A DNA stretch of 36,576 bases from an uncultured Opitutales bacterium (GCA_900546565.1 URDC01000013.1:1-36576); one strand, 5' to 3'; counted from the first letter of the stretch, positions 1 through 7,906 are shown. A program made the numbers and translations. The notes: a model not told the origin generated them from the sequence alone.

Positions 1-93
1 GCACTATCCCACCAGCTCACAAACGTGTCTTTGTAGCACGCGCCTCGCCCGTTTTTATCGGGAACCCACGGGTATCCTAATCCGCAAAATAGT

Positions 94-208
94 GTAAACG
101 AAACAGAGTTTCGTTATTATTGAAGTAGGGTTCAGAAAAGTCTTTCCCATTCGGGAAATCCTTTTTATTGCATTTACTTTTACAAAAACGAAACTATGTT
201 TCGTTTAC
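94..208. repeat. Double palindrome / inverted repeat pair
   Basis: Two short palindromes, AACGAAAC-AGA-GTTTCGTT at 97-115 and AACGAAAC-TAT-GTTTCGTT at 187-205, are inverted copies of each other. GTAAACGAAAC (94-104) pairs perfectly with GTTTCGTTTAC (198-208), and similarity extends outward a few more bases. Between them is a hairpin, TTTCCC (143-148) / GGGAAA (153-158), followed by a T-rich stretch that could end a plus-strand transcript entering from the left. No gene was seen here. Confidence 0.7.
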
Positions 209-250
209 ATTATTTATCGCGTTAGAACCAGCGTGGGTGCTGAACTAAAA

Positions 251-350
251 ATCGCGAGGCTCGTTCTAAAAGACGCGTTTTTCGAGGCGTCGGCGGGCTG
301 ATGCCCGCAAGTCCGAAGAAAAACCGTCTTTTAGTCGAGAGCCTCGATTG
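251..350. repeat. Long imperfect hairpin
   Basis: Stem segments in order: CGAGGCTC (255-262) with GAGCCTCG (339-346), CTAAAAGACG (266-275) with CGTCTTTTAG (325-334), and an apical GCGGGC (293-298) with GCCCGC (303-308) closing a TGAT loop. It could be a folded RNA or a palindromic intergenic element. No protein-coding signal was found. Confidence 0.7.
310..346 (-). repeat. Intergenic repeat module, copy 1 (CTAAAAGACGG type)
   Basis: Read on the minus strand this is GAGGCTCTCGACTAAAAGACGG followed by a T run and CTTCGG, when taken in two pieces (346-335 and 334-310). A closely similar sequence lies at 36461-36495 on the plus strand. Both follow a terminator enclosed in an outer inverted repeat, downstream of a gene's 3' end. 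Confidence 0.55.
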
Positions 351-425
351 CGAAACTAAAAAACAAAAAACATTCCGCAACGCGGAATGTTTCCGTAAAT
401 AAAAATATTATTTCGCAATCGAGGC
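341..425. repeat. 15-bp inverted repeat enclosing a terminator
   Basis: GCCTCGATTGCGAAA (341-355) is the exact reverse complement of 411-425. The pair flanks the terminator hairpin at 368-390. The GCCTCG at 341-346 can alternatively pair with 255-260, so two mutually exclusive folds are possible. Confidence 0.75.
361..390 (-). terminator. Rho-independent terminator of the STAS gene
   Basis: A perfect 10-bp stem (368-377 with 381-390) closes a 3-base loop. On the minus strand it is followed by TTTTTTGTTTTTT-like sequence (down to 361). It lies about 50 bases past the stop of the minus-strand STAS gene. Confidence 0.85.
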
Positions 426-438
426 GACCTCGCGGTTT

Positions 439-771
439 TTAGAAGGAGGAGATTGCGGACTGCCCCGACTCGTATACGTCGAAAATCGAGGTGAAGCCCG
501 AGATTTCGAAAATCTGCTTCACGTTCTTGTTGAGCGAGGCGAGGACGATTCTGCCGTTTGTCTTCTTCGCCGTCTTCGCGGCGGTCAGCAATGCGCGTAA
601 GCCCGCGCTACTGATGTAGTCTAGCTCGGTGCAATCAATGAGGATTTTTTTTGCACCACTTGCAAAAACGGCGTCGAATTTTGTTTCCAACATCGGAGTT
701 GTGGTTACGTCGAGTCTTCCTTTTAGGACAAGAATTGTAATATCGGCGTTTGTGTGCTGAACGATTTCCAT
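439..771 (-). CDS. STAS-domain anti-sigma factor antagonist (SpoIIAA/RsbV-like)
   Basis: This 110-residue protein is a single STAS domain, the usual length for anti-anti-sigma factors. Family members bind a serine-kinase anti-sigma factor when unphosphorylated and release the sigma factor. The family's phosphorylation segment is visible as DCTELDYISSAGLR (residues 46-59), with S54 or S55 as the likely target by comparison with SpoIIAA. The start is the ATG at 771; no Shine-Dalgarno sequence is apparent. No anti-sigma kinase, PP2C phosphatase or sigma factor lies in the window, so it looks like an orphan here, although its left-hand context is cut off. It is transcribed divergently from rplY and ends at a strong terminator. 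The exact partner or pathway cannot be told from sequence. Confidence 0.88.
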   Translation of the reverse strand: MEIVQHTNADITILVLKGRLDVTTTPMLETKFDAVFASGAKKILIDCTELDYISSAGLRALLTAAKTAKKTNGRIVLASLNKNVKQIFEISGFTSIFDVYESGQSAISSF

Positions 772-803
772 AAATAAAGTGCGGGGTTGAGGTTGTTAAT
801 TTG

Positions 804-967
804 TGTCGGAGTGTGTCGGATTGTCGGGAGTTGTCAACTTTTTATTGCGTGTTTTATCGGCAAGGGGAGGGGGTGTTTCCCAAAAATAAAAAACAGGAAG
901 ATTTTTGTTGATTTTGTCGGCAAGTGCAATAAAGTATGTCCCTTTAAATTTATGGGTTTATTGTCGG
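804..967. repeat. Five TGTCGG repeats in a divergent promoter region
   Basis: TGTCGG occurs at 804-809, 814-819, 822-827, 915-920 and 962-967, all on the plus strand, between the STAS gene and rplY. The first three are nearly tandem. They could be regulator sites or chance reuse of a common motif in a GC-rich genome. Confidence 0.35.
908..935 (+). promoter_or_regulatory. Candidate promoter of the rplY operon
   Basis: TTGATT (908-913) and TAAAGT (930-935) are separated by 16 bases, about 90 bases before the rplY start. The match to sigma-70 consensus is partial, so this is only a candidate. Confidence 0.3.
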
Positions 968-1022
968 CGGAGTTTTTTCGCGACAATGAGACCGCATTTC
1001 TATTTTATACAAAGACAAGAAA

Positions 1023-1673
1023 ATGAAACAAATAAAGCTAAACACAACCAATAGAACAGAACTCGGTGGCAACAATGCCAAACGCTACCGTAAAAACGGT
1101 CAAATACCCGCGGTAATCTACGGCGAAAGCGGCGAAAAGAATCTGCTTATCAACGAAAGGGATTTGTCGGTTGCGCTCAAAGCCATTGTCGGCAAGGCAG
1201 TTCTTATTGAAATGGAATTCTCCGACGGCACGGAATCACGTTATGCAATGTTGAAAGACGTGGAACGCCATCCTCTTACAGGGAACCCCATTCACGTTGA
1301 CTTTATCGAAGTTGTCAGAGGCAAGCCTATGCAGGCTGTCGTTCCCTTCCACTTCGAAGGCGAAGCTTACGGTGTCAAGAACGAAAACGGCGTTATCGAA
1401 ATTCACGAACACGAAGTGCGCGTAAAGTGCCGTCCGAGAGACTTGCCCGAATTCATTTTCGTCGATTTGTCGCCGCTTAAAGTCGGCGACGCTATCCACT
1501 TGAAGGATATCAAAGTTCCCGAAGGCGTGGAAATCGAATCGGTTATTGAAGACGCGATTGTCACCTGCAACTTGGTCAAGGTTGAAGAAGAACCCGCGCC
1601 CGCAGCCGACGCTACCGCCGATGCGGCCGCAGCCGACGCGGCTGCCGCGCCTGCCGCGCCTGCCGCCAAGTAG
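1023..1673 (+). CDS. rplY: Large ribosomal subunit protein bL25 (long CTC/TL5 form)
   Basis: This 216-residue protein is the two-domain bL25, the 5S-rRNA-binding protein of the 50S subunit. The N-terminal 5S-binding domain covers about residues 1-95, including NAKRYRKNGQIPAVIYG and the DVERHPLTGNPIHVDF segment. The C-terminal beta domain runs from about 96 to 185. The last 30 residues are a low-complexity Ala/Pro/Asp tail. Long (CTC/TL5-type) versions are typical outside gammaproteobacteria. The ATG at 1023 follows an A-rich leader with no clear ribosome binding site. pth follows after 80 bases, the common rplY-pth pairing. Confidence 0.97.
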   Translation: MKQIKLNTTNRTELGGNNAKRYRKNGQIPAVIYGESGEKNLLINERDLSVALKAIVGKAVLIEMEFSDGTESRYAMLKDVERHPLTGNPIHVDFIEVVRGKPMQAVVPFHFEGEAYGVKNENGVIEIHEHEVRVKCRPRDLPEFIFVDLSPLKVGDAIHLKDIKVPEGVEIESVIEDAIVTCNLVKVEEEPAPAADATADAAAADAAAAPAAPAAK

Positions 1674-1753
1674 TTGCGCCATACCGGACTTCTGCCCGTT
1701 GCGCGAGAATTTGTTGCTGTGGGCGGAGTTCGACCGTTCTTTAAAATTTCAAG

Positions 1754-2332
1754 ATGTCTGTAAAAATCATATTCGGTCTCGGCAACACGGGCGTCGATTA
1801 TGTCGGAACGCGTCACAATACGGGCGCGATGCTTTTGAAAAAGCTTGCCGATGCTACCGGCGCGGTGTTCGTCAAAAACAAGTATTGCGGGGCGTTTGTC
1901 GCGAAGGCGGCGGTCGCGGGCGATACTGCACTTTTGGCGTTTTGCGACGGCTATATGAACAACAGTGGCGAAGGCGTTAAAAAGACGCTTGCGTTTTTCA
2001 AGATTCAGCCGAATCAGACTGCCGTGATTTACGACGACATCACCCTGCCTGTGGGGCGCGTTAAGCTCTCTTTGGGGGGCTCGTGCGGCGGGCACAACGG
2101 TGTCGACGACGTTATGCAAAAAATCGGGAACGGTTTTGTGCGCATTCGCGTCGGAATCGGAGTCAAGCCGTTTAAGCAGATGTCGCTTGCCGACTATGTT
2201 CTGAGCCCGCTCTCGGAGTCCGATACAGACGCAATTATGTCGGTTGACATAAAGGCGATTGTTTCGGATATAATTTCAAAGGGGCTTGACAAGGCTCAAA
2301 ACATCCACAATCGAACTGCGGCTTCACTTTAA
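1754..2332 (+). CDS. pth: Peptidyl-tRNA hydrolase
   Basis: This 192-residue bacterial Pth hydrolyses the ester bond of peptidyl-tRNAs released by ribosomes, recycling tRNA in the cytoplasm. Family landmarks are present: N11 in FGLGNTG, the catalytic His21 in TRHNTG, MNNSG (68-72), the YDD pair at 93-95 and GGHNGV (112-117). The length matches the family (about 190 residues). It lies 80 bases after rplY and before the rpsF block, so it is probably part of the same translation gene cluster. Confidence 0.97.
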   Translation: MSVKIIFGLGNTGVDYVGTRHNTGAMLLKKLADATGAVFVKNKYCGAFVAKAAVAGDTALLAFCDGYMNNSGEGVKKTLAFFKIQPNQTAVIYDDITLPVGRVKLSLGGSCGGHNGVDDVMQKIGNGFVRIRVGIGVKPFKQMSLADYVLSPLSESDTDAIMSVDIKAIVSDIISKGLDKAQNIHNRTAASL

Positions 2333-2625
2333 TGGGAGCGAAGTTGCAGGGGTTGAAAAGGCTACATGGAGTCTGGCTTTGGTTTTAGAGGTGTGGCCTC
2401 CTAAACGAGGGCGTTTTGAAGATGCGTGTTTCTTGAAGCGGCAAACCTCTCGGGGATGTCTTGAAGGGCGCGCTCTTTAAAAGGTGGCAGCTTCCAAAGT
2501 TTTCGGAAGAGCGGCTTTGGGGGCGGCTTCTGGGGCTTGCCTTGAAGGGGTTTTACTCGGTTGCTCTTTAAACGGTTTGGGGCGACCGGACGTGAACAAA
2601 AACAATTTTAAAAAAAAGTAAAAAT
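2333..2625 (+). other. 293-base leader region before rpsF
   Basis: No convincing gene was found. The plus strand is rich in G and T, with recurring TTGAAG (2433, 2459 and 2541 area) and two CTCTTTAAA stretches (about 2473 and 2563). Small stems such as GCTTCC/GGAAG-type pairs are present. A short CGGT/ACCG stem (about 2571-2589) precedes the A-rich translation start. S6:S18 complexes repress rpsF through a leader RNA in many bacteria, so a regulatory leader is possible, but I could not match the known consensus. Confidence 0.3.
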
Positions 2626-2913
2626 ATGAACAAAAAATATCAAACAACATTCATTCTCGATACGAGAGGCTACAACGAACCTGTGGAAACTTTGATTGAA
2701 AAACTCAAAGGTGTTATCGAATCGACGGGCTGCAAGGTTGAATCTGCCGAGAACCTCGGCCAAAAAACATTTGCGCGTGCGACCGACCGCAACTTCCCCG
2801 CGGGCATCTATGTAAGATTTGACTACGAAGGCCCGACTTCGTCGACTGCCGTAATCACGGAAAAACTGCGTCTTGACAAGACGGTTGACCGCTTTATCGC
2901 AATCGCGAAATAG
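2626..2913 (+). CDS. rpsF: Small ribosomal subunit protein bS6
   Basis: This 95-residue protein fits bS6, which pairs with bS18 on the platform of the 30S subunit. The opening KYQTTFILDTRGYNEPVETL and the closing TEKLRLDKTVDRFIAI match the family's beta-alpha-beta fold and its LRLDKTVDRF-type ending. The family usually has about 95-130 residues, so this is a short form without the acidic tail. The ATG follows a very A-rich leader rather than a Shine-Dalgarno. The order rpsF-ssb-rplI is the classic block, but the usual rpsR between ssb and rplI is missing. Confidence 0.95.
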   Translation: MNKKYQTTFILDTRGYNEPVETLIEKLKGVIESTGCKVESAENLGQKTFARATDRNFPAGIYVRFDYEGPTSSTAVITEKLRLDKTVDRFIAIAK

Positions 2914-2929
2914 TTTCGGGAGGATTACA

Positions 2930-3373
2930 ATGTCTTCGTTCAACAGAGTCATTTTGATGGGGAATCTGACAAGAGACCCCGAAATGCGCCAGACGCAGAG
3001 TGGAACGAGCATCTGTCGTTTTTCAATCGCGGTAAACCGTTCGTTCAGTTCGCAAGACGGCTCGCAACGCGACGAAACCTGTTTTGTAGACATCGACTCT
3101 TTCGGAAGAACCGCCGAAAACATCTCCAAATATTTCTCGAAGGGCAAGCCGATTTTGGTTGAAGGTCGTTTGCGTCAGGACTCTTGGGAAGACAAGCAGG
3201 GGCAGAAGCGCACAAAATTGGTTGTTGTGCTGGAACGCTTCGAATTTATCGGAAGTGCGCGCGACAACGCCTCGGGCGGAGGCTTCGACGCCGACTATGC
3301 GCCCTCTCCGGCACGTGCGCGCCAGCATCAGCCCGCTCCGCAGGACGATTTGGAAGACGATGTTCCGTTTTGA
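2930..3373 (+). CDS. ssb: Single-stranded DNA-binding protein
   Basis: SSB coats single-stranded DNA during replication, repair and recombination and recruits partners through its C-terminal tip. I chose the ATG at 2930 because it follows a good GGGAGGA ribosome binding site (2918-2924) and gives the usual N-terminus MSSFNRVILMGNLTRDPE; a longer in-frame start at 2873 would run into rpsF. The protein is 147 residues: an OB fold to about residue 108 (RFSIAVNR, CFVDIDSFGRTAENI, GKPILVEGRL), then a disordered Gly/Pro/Gln linker. The tail DDLEDDVPF is the conserved acidic partner-binding peptide. It starts 16 bases after rpsF. Confidence 0.97.
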   Translation: MSSFNRVILMGNLTRDPEMRQTQSGTSICRFSIAVNRSFSSQDGSQRDETCFVDIDSFGRTAENISKYFSKGKPILVEGRLRQDSWEDKQGQKRTKLVVVLERFEFIGSARDNASGGGFDADYAPSPARARQHQPAPQDDLEDDVPF

Positions 3374-3426
3374 TTGTGCAGAAAAAACGCATTTTTTAAT
3401 AAACTTTTAACATAACAGAAACAATT

Positions 3427-3900
3427 ATGGCAACAAGCAAAGTATTATTGGTAAAGCCTATGCCCAACTTGGGCGGCGAAGGCGAACAAATCTCCGTCAA
3501 GGCGGGTTATGCGCGCAATTTTTTGTTCCCGCAGAAAATAGCTATCCCCGTAACGCAGGCGAACAAAAAGCAGATAGAAGCCCTTTTGAAGGCTCGCGAA
3601 ATCAGGGAAGCCAAGGAGCTTGAAAACGCGCAGGCCGTTGCGAAGGCTCTGGAAAATATGACGATTGCCTTCGCGGTGAAAACGGGAGAAGGCGGCAAGC
3701 TTTTCGGCTCGGTTACGGGTTCGGATTTGGTCGCGAAGCTCGCCGAAAACGGCATCGAACTTCCCAAGAAGGCGATTTCGTTGGAGCGTCCCGTTAAGGA
3801 ATTGGGCAAGCACACGGCGCACATCAAGCTTCACAACGACGTAAAAGTTGAATTCTCTTTCGAAGTTGTTTCGGAAAATCCGATTGAAGAAGCCAAGTAA
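3427..3900 (+). CDS. rplI: Large ribosomal subunit protein bL9
   Basis: This 157-residue protein is bL9, an elongated protein at the base of the L1 stalk that helps maintain reading frame. The N-terminal domain shows the family signature GYARNFLFPQKIAIP (27-41). It is followed by a long connecting helix (about 42-78, rich in Lys/Glu/Ala) and the C-terminal domain containing GGKLFGSVT. It lies 53 bases after ssb, a gap too short to hold rpsR. dnaB begins 21 bases downstream, the usual neighbour. Confidence 0.97.
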   Translation: MATSKVLLVKPMPNLGGEGEQISVKAGYARNFLFPQKIAIPVTQANKKQIEALLKAREIREAKELENAQAVAKALENMTIAFAVKTGEGGKLFGSVTGSDLVAKLAENGIELPKKAISLERPVKELGKHTAHIKLHNDVKVEFSFEVVSENPIEEAK

Positions 3901-3921
3901 TTTATAGTTTGTTTTGCCGCT

Positions 3922-5370
3922 ATGGCCGAAAGTAGTAGAGGCAAATCATTGTCGAAGAAAGCCGCGGCGTCGCAAAAACACGATGTCGGGGCTTTCTTGT
4001 CGACGCAATTTAATTGGAGCGACGACGCCCCGCGCAATGTAGACGCCGAAGCGGGCGTGCTGGGGTGCATACTTCTCGACGAATCAAACGAGTTTATGAA
4101 CTTGTGCGTTGCCGAGAAGATTAGGGAGGAATACTTTTTCGACCAGCGCAACCGTGCGATTTTTTCGGCGATGTTGTCGCTTCACAACGAAACCGCTCCG
4201 ATTGACCCGATTACGCTTTCTGAACGGTTGAAGTCGATGGGCGCGCTCGAAAAAATCGGCGTCGACTACATCGGCGAGAAGATTTTGTCGCGTCTGGAAT
4301 CTATTGCGAGCTTTCGGCAATGGCTGGAAATTTTGCGCGAAAAGTATTTTTTGCGCCGCATTTCGCAGGCGTGTGTGGATACTCTCGAAAAAGTCCGCAC
4401 GAATACGGGGGCGATTGACTCGCTCTTGGACGATGTCGAAAAAACCTTCTTGGGCATAAACAACGACCAAGTCGGCGACACGATAAAAAAGGCGTCGGAG
4501 CAGGTTGAGTCGGCTTTGGCGAAAATCCACCAGATTATCGCCAACAAGGGCGCGCTCAGCGGTATTCCGACGGGATTCACGGTGCTCGATAAAAAAATGC
4601 GCGGTTTGCATCCGAATGAGATGATTGTCATTGCGGGGCGTCCGGGCACGGGCAAGACTTCGATTGCCCTCAACATTGTAGAAAGCGCGATTTTCGGGAA
4701 AAATCCCGCGCCGACGCTGGTGTTTTCGCTCGAAATGTTGGCGGACCAGCTTTATATGCGTATGATCGCCTCGCGCGCGAGGGTCGACCAATACAAGCTG
4801 GGCGAGGGCAGGCTCGAACAGGGCAAGCAGGAGGACATTCAGTCGACGGTCAAGGAATTGAAGGGCGCGCCGCTTTGGATTGACGACTCGGAAGGTCTTT
4901 CGATTTTGGAGATGCGCGCAAAGGCGCGGCGTCTGAACCAGCAGTTGCGCCAGCAAAACCAGAAGCTGGGGCTAATTGTGGTGGACTATTTGCAGCTTTT
5001 GCGCGGGTCGGATCCGACTATGCCGCGCGAGCAGGAAGTCGCGGAGATTTCGCGCGGAATGAAGGCGATGTCGAAGGAGCTTATGGCACCCGTGATTGTG
5101 TTGGCGCAGCTAAACCGCGACAGCGAAAAGGAAACGCGTCCGCCGCGCCCGAGCGACTTGCGCGAATCGGGCTCTATCGAGCAGGATGCGGACGTGATTA
5201 TTTTGCTCAGCCGCCAGAAGTCGACCGACGATGTTTTGAGCAGCTCGGGGTGGCTTATTCGCGCGGAAATCGCAAAGCAAAGAAACGGCCCGACGGGGCC
5301 GACAACGCTTCTTTTCAACCGCAGCTATACGCGCTACGAGAACTACGAAAGGGAAGAGGACTCAATTTAA
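3922..5370 (+). CDS. dnaB: Replicative DNA helicase
   Basis: DnaB is the hexameric 5'-3' helicase at the replication fork. The 482-residue protein has a 35-residue basic, low-complexity leader. The N-terminal primase-binding domain follows (about 38-140; RNVDAEAGVLGCIL and EEYFFDQRNRAIF), and then the RecA-like ATPase domain with Walker A GRPGTGKT (239-246). Walker B is in LIVVDYLQLL, and LRESGSIEQDADVIILL and a C-terminal basic stretch AKQRNGPTG complete the family pattern. There is no intein or insertion. It is coupled to rplI upstream; bamA starts 11 bases past its stop. Confidence 0.97.
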   Translation: MAESSRGKSLSKKAAASQKHDVGAFLSTQFNWSDDAPRNVDAEAGVLGCILLDESNEFMNLCVAEKIREEYFFDQRNRAIFSAMLSLHNETAPIDPITLSERLKSMGALEKIGVDYIGEKILSRLESIASFRQWLEILREKYFLRRISQACVDTLEKVRTNTGAIDSLLDDVEKTFLGINNDQVGDTIKKASEQVESALAKIHQIIANKGALSGIPTGFTVLDKKMRGLHPNEMIVIAGRPGTGKTSIALNIVESAIFGKNPAPTLVFSLEMLADQLYMRMIASRARVDQYKLGEGRLEQGKQEDIQSTVKELKGAPLWIDDSEGLSILEMRAKARRLNQQLRQQNQKLGLIVVDYLQLLRGSDPTMPREQEVAEISRGMKAMSKELMAPVIVLAQLNRDSEKETRPPRPSDLRESGSIEQDADVIILLSRQKSTDDVLSSSGWLIRAEIAKQRNGPTGPTTLLFNRSYTRYENYEREEDSI

Positions 5371-5381
5371 CTGATTTTTTT

Positions 5382-7823
5382 ATGCCCGAATTTACGCGCA
5401 GAATTGGACTTGTTTTTACGAAGGCGGCGTTTGTCGCGGCGGCGTTGTTTGCGCCGCTGTGCGCGTTCCCGCAGCAGGGCGCGGACGGCGCGGAGGTTGA
5501 AGCTGTCAACATTGTCATCGAAGGCCCGAAATCGGTTTCGAAAGACGCGGTTGCGGCGCATTTGAGCGTGCGCAAGGGCGAGAAGTTCAGCCAGCTCGCG
5601 CTCGACCAGTCGATTCGCTCGCTTTACTCGACGGGCCAATACGACCTGATTACGGCGAAGAAAAGCCTGAATGCCGCGAATAAAATGGTTGTGGAACTGC
5701 GTGTAATGCCGAAGTTCCGCATTGCCGAAATCGCGTTCAACGGTAACAAAACTTACAGGGCGTCGAAGTTGCAGGGCGAGATTGTCTCGTATGCGGGGTC
5801 GGTGCTCGACGAAGTTACCGTCAAGCGCGACGCCGACAAAATCAGGGATTTTTACGTCAAGAAGGGCTACGCGCTCGCGAAGGTTTCGTATTCGATTCAG
5901 CGCAACGACGAGCTCGGCAAGGGCGCGGTTGTCTTCAACATCGACGAGGGCGCGGACATTCAAATTCAAAACATTTTCTTCACGGGTGACCCAGCCGTCG
6001 AGCGGCACTATGGTTTCTGGGGTAAGTTCTACAAAAAACTTTTCGGGCGCGACAAGAAGGATTCGGTGAACTCGATGAAGTTGGAATCGGAAATGAAGAC
6101 CGATACGTGGATTCCCGTGATTTCGTATCTTACGGACAATGGGAGGTTCAAGGAGGACGAATTCAAGGCCGACTTGGAGACGCTGCGCAAATTCTACCGC
6201 AATCACGGTTATCTCGATGTTGAAATCGACGAAGACAAGGTGAAGTTCGACTTTCCCGACGGCGACGGCGATATGGACATCACAATCAACATTGTCCCGA
6301 ACCAGCAATACAAAGTCGGAAAGGTCGAATTCAAGAACAACAAGCTTTTCAAGACGGAAAAGTTGGAGGAGTTTGTCGACTATTTCGATTTGACCGACGG
6401 CAATGTGTTTTCGCCCGAGCGCGTCGACAAAATGTCGAACGCAATTAAAACCTACTACGGCGAATACGGGTATATCGACACGATTGTGCGCGTGCTGCGC
6501 CGCCCGAATCTGGAAAACGGAAAAATTGACCTGATTATCGACATTGTAGAAAGCGACAAGTATTATTTGGAGTCGATAACGATTCAGGGCAATACGAAGA
6601 CAAAGAGCGAGGTGATTATCAGGGAACTCGCGCTCGCCCCCGGCGAGATTTTCGATTTGGCGCGTATGAAGCAGTCAGAAAACCGCTTGAAGGAAACGCG
6701 GTTTTTCGACGAAGTAAGTCTTTCGCCCGAAGCTTCGAACATTCCCAACAGGCGTAATTTGCGCATAATCGTCAAAGAGGGGCGCACGGGCAACATCACT
6801 TTCGGCGCGGGTTTCAGCACGGTCGAGAGTCTGGTGGGCACTGTCGAACTTTCGCAGGGCAATTTCGACTACAAAAATCCCGACAGTTTCTTTCAGGGCG
6901 CGGGGCAGAAATTCAGGCTGCGCGGCAGCATCGGTTTGAAGAGCAATCAGGTTGTGTTGAACTTCGAAGAGCCTTGGGTGTTCAACCGCGACTTGGCGTA
7001 TGGCTTCGAGTTATACAGGTCGCAGTCGGACTACTATTCGGACTACTACTCGGAAACGCGTTTGGGCATGCAGAACTATATCCGCAAGCGCGTGTATGAA
7101 TTGATTGAGGCGAAGCTCGCGTATAAAATCGAAAATGTCGATATTTACGATGTCGATAACAAGCTTATCACCGACGGCGTTATGCGGCGCGACAGAGGCG
7201 ACATCGGCAACAGGACGGTCTCGCAGGTGTCGCTTTCGTTCCTGCGTGACAACCGCGACAGTCTGCTTATGCCCACGCGCGGAACGCGTTTCGAGCTCTT
7301 GCAGGACTTGGCGGGCGGAATCTTCGGCGGACAGACGAACATCTACCGCTTGGAGGCGCGCGGCGGCTGGTGGATTCCGACGTTCGACTTCGGGACGCAG
7401 GTGTTGTCGATTGTCGGGCGCATAGGCAGCGTTTGCGGAACGTGCGGCGACGAAGTGCCGTATTTCGAAAAATACTTCCTTGGCGGCGGCTACAACTTGC
7501 GCGGCTTCAAATACAGAAAAGTCGGACGGTTGGGCGCGACGAGCGAAGAGCCGTTCGGCGGAAATTCGTTCGGGTTCGCGTCGGCGGAATATTCAATCGA
7601 AGTGTTCAATCCCGTGCGCTTTGCGGTGTTTTACGACATCGGCTTCCTGAACGACGGCAGCTGGGACTTCGACCCGTCGGACTACAATTCGGACGTGGGT
7701 GTCGGCTTGCGAATCATTCTTATGGGTGCGCCTATGCGCATCGACCTCGGTTTGCCCGTCAAGGCGGGCGAGCACAACGACGACGGCTTGCAGTTCAACT
7801 TCTCGTTCGGAACGGTTTTCTAA
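5382..7823 (+). CDS. bamA: Outer membrane protein assembly factor BamA
   Basis: BamA is the Omp85 core of the machine that inserts beta-barrel proteins into the outer membrane. I place the start at the ATG at 5382 (813 residues), just after the dnaB stop, because it opens a normal signal peptide (about residues 1-33, ending CAFPQQ). The upstream in-frame ATG at 5250 lies inside dnaB. Five POTRA repeats span roughly residues 40-460, and the 16-strand barrel domain follows. The LRGF loop motif that plugs the barrel is visible in GGGYNLRGFKYR, and the chain ends in Phe as barrels do. Skp follows directly, the usual pairing. Confidence 0.96.
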   Translation: MPEFTRRIGLVFTKAAFVAAALFAPLCAFPQQGADGAEVEAVNIVIEGPKSVSKDAVAAHLSVRKGEKFSQLALDQSIRSLYSTGQYDLITAKKSLNAANKMVVELRVMPKFRIAEIAFNGNKTYRASKLQGEIVSYAGSVLDEVTVKRDADKIRDFYVKKGYALAKVSYSIQRNDELGKGAVVFNIDEGADIQIQNIFFTGDPAVERHYGFWGKFYKKLFGRDKKDSVNSMKLESEMKTDTWIPVISYLTDNGRFKEDEFKADLETLRKFYRNHGYLDVEIDEDKVKFDFPDGDGDMDITINIVPNQQYKVGKVEFKNNKLFKTEKLEEFVDYFDLTDGNVFSPERVDKMSNAIKTYYGEYGYIDTIVRVLRRPNLENGKIDLIIDIVESDKYYLESITIQGNTKTKSEVIIRELALAPGEIFDLARMKQSENRLKETRFFDEVSLSPEASNIPNRRNLRIIVKEGRTGNITFGAGFSTVESLVGTVELSQGNFDYKNPDSFFQGAGQKFRLRGSIGLKSNQVVLNFEEPWVFNRDLAYGFELYRSQSDYYSDYYSETRLGMQNYIRKRVYELIEAKLAYKIENVDIYDVDNKLITDGVMRRDRGDIGNRTVSQVSLSFLRDNRDSLLMPTRGTRFELLQDLAGGIFGGQTNIYRLEARGGWWIPTFDFGTQVLSIVGRIGSVCGTCGDEVPYFEKYFLGGGYNLRGFKYRKVGRLGATSEEPFGGNSFGFASAEYSIEVFNPVRFAVFYDIGFLNDGSWDFDPSDYNSDVGVGLRIILMGAPMRIDLGLPVKAGEHNDDGLQFNFSFGTVF

Positions 7824-7906
7824 TCGGGGTTCGGCGGAATTTCGGGAAAATCGGGAACAAAATACGGAAAAATTTTTCTAAACAGATTAATACAACCTAA
7901 AAAAAT

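Noticed and set aside
787..1026. 79-residue open frame upstream of rplY
   Set aside because: It spans the A/T-rich promoter region and short repeats, shows no recognisable motif, and its end overlaps the rplY start.
2286..2480. 64-residue open frame at the end of pth, and a 43-codon stop-free stretch ending near 2567
   Set aside because: No start and ribosome binding site combination and no recognisable motif; the text is interrupted by stops.
5250..5381. Longer BamA start inside dnaB
   Set aside because: It would overlap dnaB by 120 bases and place 44 basic residues before a good signal peptide.
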